From Chitinophagales bacterium (GTDB taxonomy: Bacteria > Bacteroidota > Bacteroidia > Chitinophagales > Saprospiraceae), in the NCBI GenBank assembly GCA_017303875.1, contig JAFLBP010000013.1, positions 1 to 64,000 on the forward strand: DNA of 64,000 nt, given 5' to 3'. Of this stretch, positions 24,650 to 32,915 are shown piece after piece. The notes under the pieces were generated by a model. The model ran no database searches. It was not told where the DNA came from and saw nothing but the letters and a program-made list of their open reading frames with translations. How positions within the stretch are numbered: position 1 is the first letter of the stretch; each line of letters begins with the position of its first letter. Both the position numbers and the translations under genes were made by a program.

Positions 24650-27637
24650 TTATCCCACTCGCAGCACCACACAATACCCCTCCGCTCCGCGGGTAAGCTC
24701 TATTGTACCACCAATCTTTTTAGCCCGCATCTGCATATTCGACATGCCGGAGCCAGTGGTTTTGTAATTTTTTTCGGCGCTGCTACCATTATCGCAAATA
24801 CGCATATCAAGGCCGCCCCCGGGTATTTTTTTCAGGTGTACGCGCACGGTGTCGCCGTTGGAGTGTTTGGCGGCATTGGTGATGGCCTCTTTATAAATCA
24901 AGTATACATTTTGACGAATCTCAACGGGAATATGATGCTGGGTGGTGATGTTTTCCAACGTAAGCTCGAAGTGCATATCACAGGGTTCGAGGGTTTCTTC
25001 GGCGTGTTCGCGCATCCGGTCGAGCAGGTTTTCCCATTTGTCCTTACGCGAATCAATGGCCCAGACGGTATCGCGCATGAGGGCCATGGCGTTGCGGCTG
25101 ATCTCACTGATGCGCTGGAGTTTGCCCTTTTCCTTTTCAGGAGCAGTGAAGGCCAAAGCCTCCGATTGCATGGCAAGGCCCGCCAGCAGGGTACCCACAT
25201 CGTCGTGCAGATCGCTCGATATTTTCACGCGCAGGCGCTCAAGGCGCAGCGCCTGTTGCAGGCGAAACCAAAACCAGCCATAAATCAGCGTAGCAATAGC
25301 GCTTACGCAAAGCAGGTAAAACCACCAGCTCTGCCACCAGGGCGTCAGTACCCGAATGCTTAATGCTGTGGGAATTTCATTCCATACGCCGTCGGAATTG
25401 GCGGCTTTTACCTTAAAAATATAATTTCCGGGCGGCAGGTTGGCATAACGCGCAAATCCGTTTGTGCCGGCATCCACCCAGCCTTTGTCGTAATTTTCCA
25501 ATTGGTAGCGGAAAACATTGGCGCCAGGATCGCTGTATTCCAGGGCTGTAAAATCGAAAGAAATGGTGTTTTCGCGGTAAGCGAGCGTCAGTTCCCGCAG
25601 TTCACCCACCTGCACCGGCGTTTCAAACGGCTCATCATTGACCAAAAGCCGGGTGAGCTGCACCTTCGGGAGCTTCGACAGGAATTGTATGGCATCTGGA
25701 TCGAATACGTTCATGCCCTGATTGCCGCCCATCCAGATTCGGCCATTGGATTGAAGCAGGAAAGCATTGGTATTGAACTCGTTGTCCTGAAGGCCGTCGG
25801 CAAGTGTGAAGCGGTGAAAGGTCTTTTTTTCAGGGTGGTAACGGATGATGCCCCGATTGCAACTCAACCAAAAATGGCCCTGCCGGTCGGGCAGAATGCT
25901 GTAATAGTTTTCCGAAGGCGCACCGTGCTCTAACGCATTGAGTTTTTCGAAGCTGAGGTCTCCGGTATTGATTTTCAAAATACCCGTGGTAGCAGCCACC
26001 CATAAAGTATTGCCCTGCTCGCAAAAAGCACGGGCATAACCAATGTTTTCAAGGACGCGCAGGGGTTCGTAATTCCCCTGTTTTTTTGCTAAAATGACAA
26101 TACGACTGGCATCCAAGGCCAGGTAGAGTCGTTTTTTTTGATCTTCAAACAAAGCCGTTGCCGCTTCAGACTGGTATTTACCCAAAAAATCAGCTTTTTC
26201 AAAAACCAGCCCTTTGTCATCGCGGCGAACCAAATAAATCCCCCCATACGTGGAGAGCAACAACGACCCCTCGGGCAACGGATAAACGCTCAGTACATAA
26301 TCCGGCAGCAAACCCGCGTATTGAAAAATGCGCTTAGATGGGTTCCAACGAAACAAAAAACGCTGATGACAAGCCCACAAATCGCCCCGATGATCTTCAA
26401 AAAAATACTCAACCCGGCCGGGAAACACCTCCGACCCGGGGTATTCCAGGGTAACGCGCTCCGAATGCAGGCCATCGGGTGAAAATCGGAAAACTGTGTC
26501 TGCCGGGCCATTGCACCATACGGCGCCGTCTTTTGTCTGAAAAACGGAGGTAATAGGCACCCCTTGCAACACTTCCTTTTTTTCAAATTTTTGTTTGCGC
26601 AACTGTGTAAAATTGATGCCATTGCGCGGACTGGAAATCCAAAGATTTTCCTGTTGGTCTACATAAAAAGCGCTGATGTTACGCAGGCTCAAGCCTGGTT
26701 TGCGGTCGGGCGTAGCCGGTATTCGCCGGATAAACCGCGCTTGTTTTTTGTCAAAAAGTAAAAAACCTTTCAGGGAAGTTGAAACCATCAGCAGGGAATC
26801 GCGCAAGGGCGCAAGCGCCCAAACCTCTCCAATGGCCTGATTGTCATAGCGGTCGTAGCAAATGGTTTGGCCACTTTCCGGGTAAAAGGCAGTCAGACCC
26901 GTCGACATGGCAATCCACCACCGCTCAGGACTTTCACAATACGCCGCAAAAGAGCGCCCGGCGGCTTGCCCCTGCACGGGGTCGGCCAAAAAGGTAGCAG
27001 CCTGCCCCTTCTTGCGCATGTCGAGCACCATAATTCCGGGCTGTGTGGGCGGAATGTTAGCCGACACGACTTTACTTACAACACCCTGCGTATCACAGAG
27101 CACATATTGCCTGCGCCCGCTGAGGGGGCAAATGGCTTTGCCCTGCCGCGTGTGCAAGTCGAATAAATACAGATACCCGCTCGCCCTTACCCACAACTGT
27201 TGTTGTTTGTCCAAAAAAAAGACAAAATACTCCTGCTCGATCTTTTTTCCCTGATTATCAAGGAGTTGAAAGTATTCAAAACGATCTTTTTCCCGCACAT
27301 AACAATTAATGCCCTCATGCGTGGCAAACCACAGGTTGGCCGAGTCATCTTCAAAAAAATTGCCTGTGATGATATTGCCCGACAGCCCGTTCAGCCCGTC
27401 AGCTTTATAGGTGCTTACCGATTTGCCGTCGAAGCGGTTCAGCCCGTCAATGGAACTGAGCCACACAAAGCCCCTCGAATCCTGAAATATAAAGGCATTA
27501 GAGCCTTGCGACAAACCTTCGTTGGGCGACAGCCGATGAAAAAACTGAAACGACTGGCCATAGCAAATGCTGTGCAGCATTGCCAGGAACCCAATCAGGG
27601 TACACCGTTGAAAAAAAGATGTTTTGCTCAGGTGCAC
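24650..27637 (-). CDS. Reg_prop/Y_Y_Y hybrid-type two-component sensor histidine kinase (HisKA_3)
   Basis: A 995-aa protein. A signal peptide (first ~28 residues) is followed by a periplasmic two-bladed propeller of ~700 residues with Reg_prop repeats (LSPNEGLSQGSNAFIFQDSR, GFVWLSSIDGLNRFDG, NLWFATHEGIN). Next come a Y_Y_Y domain (YQLENYDKGWVDAGTNGFAR, YANLPPGNYIFKVKAAN), one membrane helix (WWFYLLCVSAIATLIYGWFW), a HisKA_3 dimerisation motif (LRVKISSDLHDDVGTLLAGL, phospho-acceptor His in DLHDD) and a HATPase_c domain (EAITNAAKHS, DNGSS, TGSGMSNMQMRAKKIGG). It phosphorylates a NarL-type regulator, most likely the one encoded at 28393-29028. The propeller resembles polysaccharide-sensing systems, but no PUL genes are nearby. 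The ligand is unknown. Confidence 0.9.
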   Translation of the reverse strand: MHLSKTSFFQRCTLIGFLAMLHSICYGQSFQFFHRLSPNEGLSQGSNAFIFQDSRGFVWLSSIDGLNRFDGKSVSTYKADGLNGLSGNIITGNFFEDDSANLWFATHEGINCYVREKDRFEYFQLLDNQGKKIEQEYFVFFLDKQQQLWVRASGYLYLFDLHTRQGKAICPLSGRRQYVLCDTQGVVSKVVSANIPPTQPGIMVLDMRKKGQAATFLADPVQGQAAGRSFAAYCESPERWWIAMSTGLTAFYPESGQTICYDRYDNQAIGEVWALAPLRDSLLMVSTSLKGFLLFDKKQARFIRRIPATPDRKPGLSLRNISAFYVDQQENLWISSPRNGINFTQLRKQKFEKKEVLQGVPITSVFQTKDGAVWCNGPADTVFRFSPDGLHSERVTLEYPGSEVFPGRVEYFFEDHRGDLWACHQRFLFRWNPSKRIFQYAGLLPDYVLSVYPLPEGSLLLSTYGGIYLVRRDDKGLVFEKADFLGKYQSEAATALFEDQKKRLYLALDASRIVILAKKQGNYEPLRVLENIGYARAFCEQGNTLWVAATTGILKINTGDLSFEKLNALEHGAPSENYYSILPDRQGHFWLSCNRGIIRYHPEKKTFHRFTLADGLQDNEFNTNAFLLQSNGRIWMGGNQGMNVFDPDAIQFLSKLPKVQLTRLLVNDEPFETPVQVGELRELTLAYRENTISFDFTALEYSDPGANVFRYQLENYDKGWVDAGTNGFARYANLPPGNYIFKVKAANSDGVWNEIPTALSIRVLTPWWQSWWFYLLCVSAIATLIYGWFWFRLQQALRLERLRVKISSDLHDDVGTLLAGLAMQSEALAFTAPEKEKGKLQRISEISRNAMALMRDTVWAIDSRKDKWENLLDRMREHAEETLEPCDMHFELTLENITTQHHIPVEIRQNVYLIYKEAITNAAKHSNGDTVRVHLKKIPGGGLDMRICDNGSSAEKNYKTTGSGMSNMQMRAKKIGGTIELTRGAEGYCVVLRVG

Positions 27638-27712
27638 AGTTTGTATTAAGCGCTAAAGGCTCACCCGTCATTGAGCGCCTACTCGAAAATGCATAAGCGC
27701 GCAAGCAAGCCC

Positions 27713-28369
27713 TTAACCAATCGTTGAAGCCCTGTTGATATAACCACCGCCGCCGCAATTGGGCGGACAGGGCAGGGTACTGACTAAGGCCTCCCAACTT
27801 TCCTGGCCCGAGCCATCTACCGCTACCGCTGCCAAGGTACTGAAAGATTGGCCCCCTGTATTAAAAATGATCCGGGTGGAAAAAAAACGAATACCCGCAG
27901 CGCCCGAATCCAGCAAGCTGCTGATGTCTCCGCTTTTGAAAGCAGCCTTCGCGTACAGTGCGCCATGTGCGCCCGATTCGGTAAACATCGGCATCGAAGC
28001 GCCCTGGCCTTGCTGCGCGGCCTGATGCATCGCGTTTTGTACTTCACCCAGCATACCCGTTGCCTGCGCTGCCGTCAGGCGATAGGCGCCGCCTTGTCCT
28101 TCCGCCACCAGACAATAAGACGCAATATCGTTTTTCTCGTAGTCGATGGCTATTGCCAGCAGTGAAAACTGACCGGCACTGTCAAAAGCCGGATAGAAGC
28201 GCAGGCCCATACAGTTTTGCTGCGCCATCAATCCGGCCAGGTCATTGCGCGAAAAAAAGGCCGACACCAGGGCAGTCGACTTGATTTGTTGCACGTGCTG
28301 ATCGCTGGTATGAACGGCTTGTCCAAAGGCGCTTGCCCCCGGATTGAGGAGAAATGAGACTTCTGACAT
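27713..28369 (-). CDS. Unknown protein between response regulator and sensor kinase, 218 aa
   Basis: A soluble protein with no signal peptide; the ATG at 28369 (MSEVSFLLNPGASAFGQAV) is preferred over 28396, which would overlap the regulator. Sequence blocks: QNCMGLRFYPAFDSAGQFSL, LAIAIDYEKNDIASYCLVA, GAAGIRFFSTRIIFNTGG; the C-terminus is PCPPNCGGGGYINRASTIG. The two similar G-x-R-F-(Y/F) blocks suggest an internal repeat. The family is not recognised. It is 23 bp downstream of the response regulator and 75 bp upstream of the kinase, so all three are probably in one operon. Confidence 0.55.
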   Translation of the reverse strand: MSEVSFLLNPGASAFGQAVHTSDQHVQQIKSTALVSAFFSRNDLAGLMAQQNCMGLRFYPAFDSAGQFSLLAIAIDYEKNDIASYCLVAEGQGGAYRLTAAQATGMLGEVQNAMHQAAQQGQGASMPMFTESGAHGALYAKAAFKSGDISSLLDSGAAGIRFFSTRIIFNTGGQSFSTLAAVAVDGSGQESWEALVSTLPCPPNCGGGGYINRASTIG

Positions 28370-28392
28370 ATTGTTTTTTGTTTTGTAATGAA

Positions 28393-29028
28393 TCAAATTT
28401 CACCATCAAGCGACTTTCGGATGACCTCCGCTTTGCTGTTGACCTCCAAAGTCCGGTAAATGTGCTTGATGTGGTCGCGTACCGTATCAATTGAAATACT
28501 CAGTTTATCGGCGATCAGTTTATAACTCAGGCCGTCTACGAGGCCTTGTACAATCTGCTGCTGTCGGGGGGAGAGTATATCATTGGTTTTAGGTGCTTTG
28601 GGCATAAAATGCTGCACGACCTTGCGTGCAATAGAGGGCGACATATACGAACCGCCCCTGTGAATGGTAAAAACAGCCTCCAGAATGGTGTTCAGGGGGG
28701 TGCGTTTGGTGATATAAGAACAAGCCCCGGAACACAGCGCCTTGAATATTTTGTCGTCGTCTTCAAAGGTGGTCAGCATCACAATATCCATATCGGGGCA
28801 TTTTTGCCGAATATGACGGATTCCTTCCAGGCCACTCATGCCGGGCAGCCCGATGTCGAGCAGCAGCAAATCGGTCTGCGTTGGTCGGGAGGTTATTTGT
28901 TCCAGAAAATGCTCTACGCTATCGGCTACAACCCTGATTTCAATAGCAGGGTGGGCGCCTAAGTAAGCGGCCAAACTTTCCCGGATCACGGGATCATCTT
29001 CAATGAGGGCTAAGTTAATCTGTTCCAT
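28393..29028 (-). CDS. NarL/LuxR-family response regulator
   Basis: A 211-aa protein. The receiver domain (1-125) has the acidic pair D11-D12, phospho-acceptor D58 (LLLLDIGLPG), T86/T87 and K108 (ITKRT). The LuxR-type helix-turn-helix at ~148-205 reads LSPRQQQIVQGLVDGLSYKL, IADKLSISIDTVRDHIKHIY. It is encoded upstream of a HisKA_3 kinase, the usual partner class. A perfect 18-bp palindrome 64 bp before its start suggests autoregulation, and a near-identical one precedes the MACPF gene. Confidence 0.93.
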   Translation of the reverse strand: MEQINLALIEDDPVIRESLAAYLGAHPAIEIRVVADSVEHFLEQITSRPTQTDLLLLDIGLPGMSGLEGIRHIRQKCPDMDIVMLTTFEDDDKIFKALCSGACSYITKRTPLNTILEAVFTIHRGGSYMSPSIARKVVQHFMPKAPKTNDILSPRQQQIVQGLVDGLSYKLIADKLSISIDTVRDHIKHIYRTLEVNSKAEVIRKSLDGEI

Positions 29029-29061
29029 GCGAGGGCGGTATCGTGATTTGTTTTAAAGCGG

Positions 29062-29109
29062 TAAAGGTAGGCGGCGTGGCAAAAACAGACGACCACATGT
29101 TGATGTGGT
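29062..29109 (-). promoter_or_regulatory. Palindromic operator and -7-like box upstream of the response regulator
   Basis: The palindrome ACCACATGTTGATGTGGT (29092-29109) is followed on the minus strand, after 22 nt, by TACCTTTA (29069-29062; one mismatch to TAnnTTTG), with the ATG 33 nt further on. Palindromic sites of this size near -40 are typical of LuxR-type dimers that activate transcription. The remaining gap up to 29223 contains no supported gene. Confidence 0.6.
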
Positions 29110-29223
29110 ATGTTGGTCCAACCGGCAATGAACCGCTGAAACATACGCCTTAGATTAATTTCCCGGACAAACTTCATATCCGATTTCGCTGACAGGATTT
29201 GATGATACTTGGCGGCGGCTGCC

Positions 29224-29643
29224 TTATTCAAAACGAACCTCCGCGCTTTCTACGGCCAGCTCAATTTCCTCCACCATTGGGTCGGCAGTGTCGGCCGTCA
29301 GGTCGGAATAGCTTAGGCGAACGGGTACGCAGCCGCGCAGTAGCCAGCTCATCACCGGCTCATGATTGCGATTGAGCAGTTTGATCACCACATCGCGGGC
29401 CTGCACGCCGTAGTTTTGCTCAATATACCATTGATACAGGTCGCTCTGCGGTTTTTCGAGGTGGCGGCGCAGCACGATGTTGTTCACATGGCCTTCGCCC
29501 GGTTCAATGAGCGGCGTACCGCTTTTGCTGCTGCCGTAGCGGGTTTCCACGATGTTGCGCCAGAGCGTCAGGCCGCCGACGGAGAAAAAGGTGGTGTCGA
29601 AATTTCCGCCGATTTCGACTTGGAAGTGGTGATCGAGAAGCAT
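29224..29643 (-). CDS. Phage-tail-tube-like protein (T4 gp19 family)
   Basis: A 139-aa protein matching the tail-tube family of contractile phages and injection systems. It has an N-terminal FQVEIGG, the conserved GLTLWRNIVETRYGSSKSG strand-loop, then HVNNIVLRRHLEK (the K/R-G-x-T-x-x-R-like strand), LYQWYIEQ, and the C-terminal strands RDVVIKLLNRNHEPVMSWLL, EEIELAVESAEVRF. In phages and extracellular contractile injection systems such proteins stack as the inner tube. Here no sheath, baseplate, spike or ATPase gene is nearby. It precedes the response-regulator operon on the same strand by 195 bp. It could be a spare tube component for a system elsewhere or a repurposed orphan. Confidence 0.8.
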   Translation of the reverse strand: MLLDHHFQVEIGGNFDTTFFSVGGLTLWRNIVETRYGSSKSGTPLIEPGEGHVNNIVLRRHLEKPQSDLYQWYIEQNYGVQARDVVIKLLNRNHEPVMSWLLRGCVPVRLSYSDLTADTADPMVEEIELAVESAEVRFE

Positions 29644-29715
29644 ATGTGATCGGTTTAGTTTTGAATGACTTGCTCACAAAGTTCTGAAAATCACCGCACT
29701 TTCCCAAATTCAAGG

Positions 29716-29723
29716 TACTTTTG
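29716..29723 (+). promoter_or_regulatory. -7 box TACTTTTG for the M1 peptidase gene
   Basis: An exact TAnnTTTG match 23 nt before the ATG at 29747, in the 103-bp gap between divergent genes. No clear -33 element. Confidence 0.45.
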
Positions 29724-29746
29724 CCTACATAAATTACCACTCGTCC

Positions 29747-32146
29747 ATGCGCCACATGCTACCGCTCCTGCTCCTGTACTTTACCGCCAATACGTTGTTC
29801 GCCCAAAAGCCCGTCCCCGGCCCGGAATGGTGCGCCGAGCGCCATCAACACGCCCCGCCAACACCACCCGCCGCCGACCTGCGCAGCGACTCCGTGGACC
29901 TGCTGCTAACTGACATCACGCTCGACATCCGGCAGGCCCCTACCCTCTCCGCCACCGCCGATATCTACCTCAAAACCCTGCTCGACGGCGTCGCCAGCCT
30001 CACCTTCGACCTGCAAGGCTTCAACGTCAGCGCCGCCACCTGGAACGGCACAAGCATTGCCACGCAGAAAATCGGCAATCAGGTGCGCCTGATCCTGCCC
30101 GCTCCCCTGCCCGCAGGCACGGAAGGCACGGTGCAGCTCGTTTACAGCGGCCAGTCGTTTCTGGATGCCACCGGCTGGGGCGGCATGTACAACACCGGCG
30201 GCTATACGTTCAACCTCGGCGTCGGGTTCGATGCCGACCCGCATTCGCTGGGTCGCGCCTGGTTCCCCTGCTTCGATAACTTTGTAGAACGCTGCGCGTT
30301 TAAAATAAAAATCATCAGTCCGGCCGCCAAACCCGCCTGGTGCAACGGCACGCTGCTCCAGGATGAAACCTGGCCCGACGGCAGTCGCGCCCGCACCTGG
30401 CAACTCGACGAAAATATCCCCAGCTACCTCGCCTCCTTCGCCGCCGGCCCCTACGTCGCCTGGCAACGCGTAGTAGACGGCATCCCGGTCGAAATTGCCG
30501 CCACCGCCGCCGATACCAACAAAGTACGCAACACCTTTCAGCACCTGCCCGAAGCCCTCGCCTGTTACCAATACTGGTACGGGCCGTATAAATGGCCGCG
30601 AATCGGGTACACGCTTGTGCCCTTCAATTCCGGTGCAATGGAACACGCCACTAATATCGCCATCATGCGCTCCGCCATCGACGGTTCACTCGGCTTCGAA
30701 ACCCTCTGGGCACACGAGCTGAGCCACCATTGGTGGGGCGATCTGGCCACCTGTTCCACCGCCGAAGACATGTGGCTCAACGAAGGCTGGGCCTCTTTTT
30801 CCGAACATCTGTTCACGGAATGGACCTACGGAAAACCCGCCTACCGCAAGGCCGTACGCGATAATTTCCTCGACGTACTCCAAACCGCCCATATCAATGA
30901 AGGCGGCTATCGCGCTGTATCGGGCCTGCCCCATAACCTCACTTACGGCAAACACGTGTACAACAAAGGCGCCGTGGTGGCCCACAACCTGCGCAGCTAC
31001 CTCGGCGATTCGCTCTTCCGTCAGGGCATGCGCGTTGCTATGGAACAAACGAGTTTCAGCGACTGGAGCAGCGCCGAATTCCGCGACAAACTCATCGCTG
31101 CCACGGGCCAGACGGCACTGCTCAACGCCTTTTTCAAAGATTGGGTTTTCAGCCCCGGTTTTTCGCATTTCAGTGTGGATTCTTTCCGGGTTACGCCAGT
31201 TTCAGGCGGCTTTGATTGCGCCGTATTTGTGCGGCAAAAACTGCGTGGCGCCACGCAGCTCCACCAGCAAGTGCCGCTCACATTGGCGTTTGCAAAACCG
31301 GATCATAGCATGAGTTTTCAGCGTGCTGTAGCCAATGGCGAACACAGCGAACTACATTTTACCCTGAGTGAAATACCGCGTTTTGTTTGGGTAAATGTCA
31401 ATCAGGAACTCAATATCGCCCGGGCCGACTGGCAGGGAACGCTTAAAAATACCGGCGCGGTCAACTGTGCGCCTGCAAAAATGGATCTCACGGTGACAAC
31501 TTTACCCGATTCCGCTTTTATGCGGGTGGAGTACCATTTTGTCGCGCCCGACGATGATGCCATCAGTAATCCGCTGAATTACCGCCTTACCAAGCGCTAT
31601 TGGAGCATTGAGGGCGATTTGCCTGTGGGTTTTAAAGGCGATTTCCGCATTTCCTACGACGGGCGCGGTGGCAGCGACCTGCTGGATTCCGAGTTGTTTG
31701 CCCTAACCGGCCCCCTGGAAGACAGTATTCGTTTGCTCTATCGCCCCGCAGCGGGATACCCCTGGCAGGAATACCCAAATTACCAAAAAAACACGTTAGG
31801 AGCCGCCAACAACAAACACGGCATGCTCCTTGCAAGTACATTTTTACCCGGTCAGTATACCATTGGAAAAGGGGCTGTTGCGGTCTCGGCAAAAGCGCCG
31901 CTGCCCAATTTGCTTTTTGCAAAAATAACCCCTAATCCCGCCCAAAATCTGGCCCGCGTGGAAGCCGGAACACCATTTAGTGAAATCCGTGTTTTTGATG
32001 CAGCAGGCAAACAGGTGGTATATCGAAATTTTTCCGAAACCCAACGCTATGAGTTGGATGTAGCCCGATTGGAAGCAGGTTTGTATCGTGTGGTGCTTCG
32101 CGGGGCGCAGGCGACGGGTTCGGCAGCGCTGAGTATTGTGCGCTGA
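29747..32146 (+). CDS. M1-family metallopeptidase with type A type IX sorting domain
   Basis: A 799-aa secreted aminopeptidase. Signal peptide (MRHMLPLLLLYFTANTLFAQ); N-terminal beta domain; substrate-binding GAMEH at 296-300 (the G-x-M-E-N motif with His); zinc motif H323-E324-L-S-H327 and the third ligand E346 (LNEGWAS), with the correct 18-residue spacing. The last ~75 residues (ITPNPAQNLARVEAG, IRVFDAAGKQVV, LDVARLEAGLYRVVL) form a type A sorting domain, so it should leave the cell by the type IX system and probably stays on the surface. Likely role: trimming peptides from outside the cell. The start agrees with the -7 box upstream. Confidence 0.92.
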   Translation: MRHMLPLLLLYFTANTLFAQKPVPGPEWCAERHQHAPPTPPAADLRSDSVDLLLTDITLDIRQAPTLSATADIYLKTLLDGVASLTFDLQGFNVSAATWNGTSIATQKIGNQVRLILPAPLPAGTEGTVQLVYSGQSFLDATGWGGMYNTGGYTFNLGVGFDADPHSLGRAWFPCFDNFVERCAFKIKIISPAAKPAWCNGTLLQDETWPDGSRARTWQLDENIPSYLASFAAGPYVAWQRVVDGIPVEIAATAADTNKVRNTFQHLPEALACYQYWYGPYKWPRIGYTLVPFNSGAMEHATNIAIMRSAIDGSLGFETLWAHELSHHWWGDLATCSTAEDMWLNEGWASFSEHLFTEWTYGKPAYRKAVRDNFLDVLQTAHINEGGYRAVSGLPHNLTYGKHVYNKGAVVAHNLRSYLGDSLFRQGMRVAMEQTSFSDWSSAEFRDKLIAATGQTALLNAFFKDWVFSPGFSHFSVDSFRVTPVSGGFDCAVFVRQKLRGATQLHQQVPLTLAFAKPDHSMSFQRAVANGEHSELHFTLSEIPRFVWVNVNQELNIARADWQGTLKNTGAVNCAPAKMDLTVTTLPDSAFMRVEYHFVAPDDDAISNPLNYRLTKRYWSIEGDLPVGFKGDFRISYDGRGGSDLLDSELFALTGPLEDSIRLLYRPAAGYPWQEYPNYQKNTLGAANNKHGMLLASTFLPGQYTIGKGAVAVSAKAPLPNLLFAKITPNPAQNLARVEAGTPFSEIRVFDAAGKQVVYRNFSETQRYELDVARLEAGLYRVVLRGAQATGSAALSIVR

Positions 32147-32180
32147 CAACAGACGCATTTTTCACAATTGTTGTTCATAT

Positions 32181-32915
32181 ATGTTATCAAATCAAAACAG
32201 GAAAACGCTATTCCATTGCTTCATCGGTCGTCCCGTACTGAACCATTTGATTAAAAAGAGCCTCAAAACCATCCTTTTGCTTTGTGTTGTACAGGGTTTG
32301 TCGGCACAGGGATTTACCGTTACCCCCTCTGTCCCCCTGAGTGCGGACGCGAAGGCGATTGGTAAAAAAATTGCGGAAGCCTACGGCTCCGACCCGGCAG
32401 TGATTGAGGACTTTATCTATGAAGCGCAGGAATTAGAACGGCACAAGGGCATTCCGGCCCCGGCATTTATTGCCATTACAATTCTGGAATCACGCGGTTT
32501 TTCCAGTTATCTGTTCCGCAATTCCAAAAACCCGTTCGGCATGAAAGGCTGGCCGCCTTATGCCGGAAAAACCTTTACCATGTGGCATGAAGGGGAAATG
32601 ACGCCTTTCCGCGCCTATCACAATGCGGCTGAGGCATTGGTGGATTTTGAAGCTTTTTTGCGCAGCCGCAAATGGTTTAAAGATGCATTTGCCTGCAAAG
32701 CATATGATTCCAACGGCTTCATTACCAGCCTGATGGCCAATAAAACGCGCAAAGAGCCTGGCTACTCCGCCGACCCCAAATGGGGCGACAAAGTGCGTTC
32801 CATCATTCAGCGGTTTGAATTAGATAAAATACGGGTCACGAAAAAGCCCGCCGCTAAACCTTCCACAAGCGTAAAAACAACACCTCCAACGCCAAAAACA
32901 GGAGTGCGAAAATAA
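32181..32915 (+). CDS. Glucosaminidase-like (peptidoglycan-hydrolase family) secreted protein
   Basis: A 244-aa protein; the first ATG in frame is 32181 (the longer frame starts with TTG inside the preceding stop region). A hydrophobic segment (LKTILLLCVVQGLSAQG, around residues 30-46) serves as a late signal peptide. The domain at ~75-215 matches the glucosaminidase (lysozyme-like) family: IPAPAFIAITILESRGFSSY with the catalytic Glu in I-L-E-S, NPFGMKGWPPY, FRAYHNAAEALVDFEAFL. It is expected to cut peptidoglycan glycan strands in the periplasm. The Lys/Pro/Thr-rich tail overlaps, antisense, the 3' end of the BatA-type gene by 62 bp. Confidence 0.8.
   Translation: MLSNQNRKTLFHCFIGRPVLNHLIKKSLKTILLLCVVQGLSAQGFTVTPSVPLSADAKAIGKKIAEAYGSDPAVIEDFIYEAQELERHKGIPAPAFIAITILESRGFSSYLFRNSKNPFGMKGWPPYAGKTFTMWHEGEMTPFRAYHNAAEALVDFEAFLRSRKWFKDAFACKAYDSNGFITSLMANKTRKEPGYSADPKWGDKVRSIIQRFELDKIRVTKKPAAKPSTSVKTTPPTPKTGVRK

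Noticed and set aside
29010..29231. 73-aa minus-strand open frame upstream of the response regulator
   Set aside because: It overlaps the regulator start and contains the operator palindrome and -7-like box; no domain or codon bias supports it.
22358..29643. Complete contractile injection system or type VI system
   Set aside because: Only a tube-like protein is present; sheath, baseplate, spike and ATPase genes are absent.
32136..32180. Upstream TTG start for the glucosaminidase-like gene
   Set aside because: It would overlap the end of the M1 peptidase gene and add Cys-rich residues of no recognised type; the ATG at 32181 is the first plausible start.
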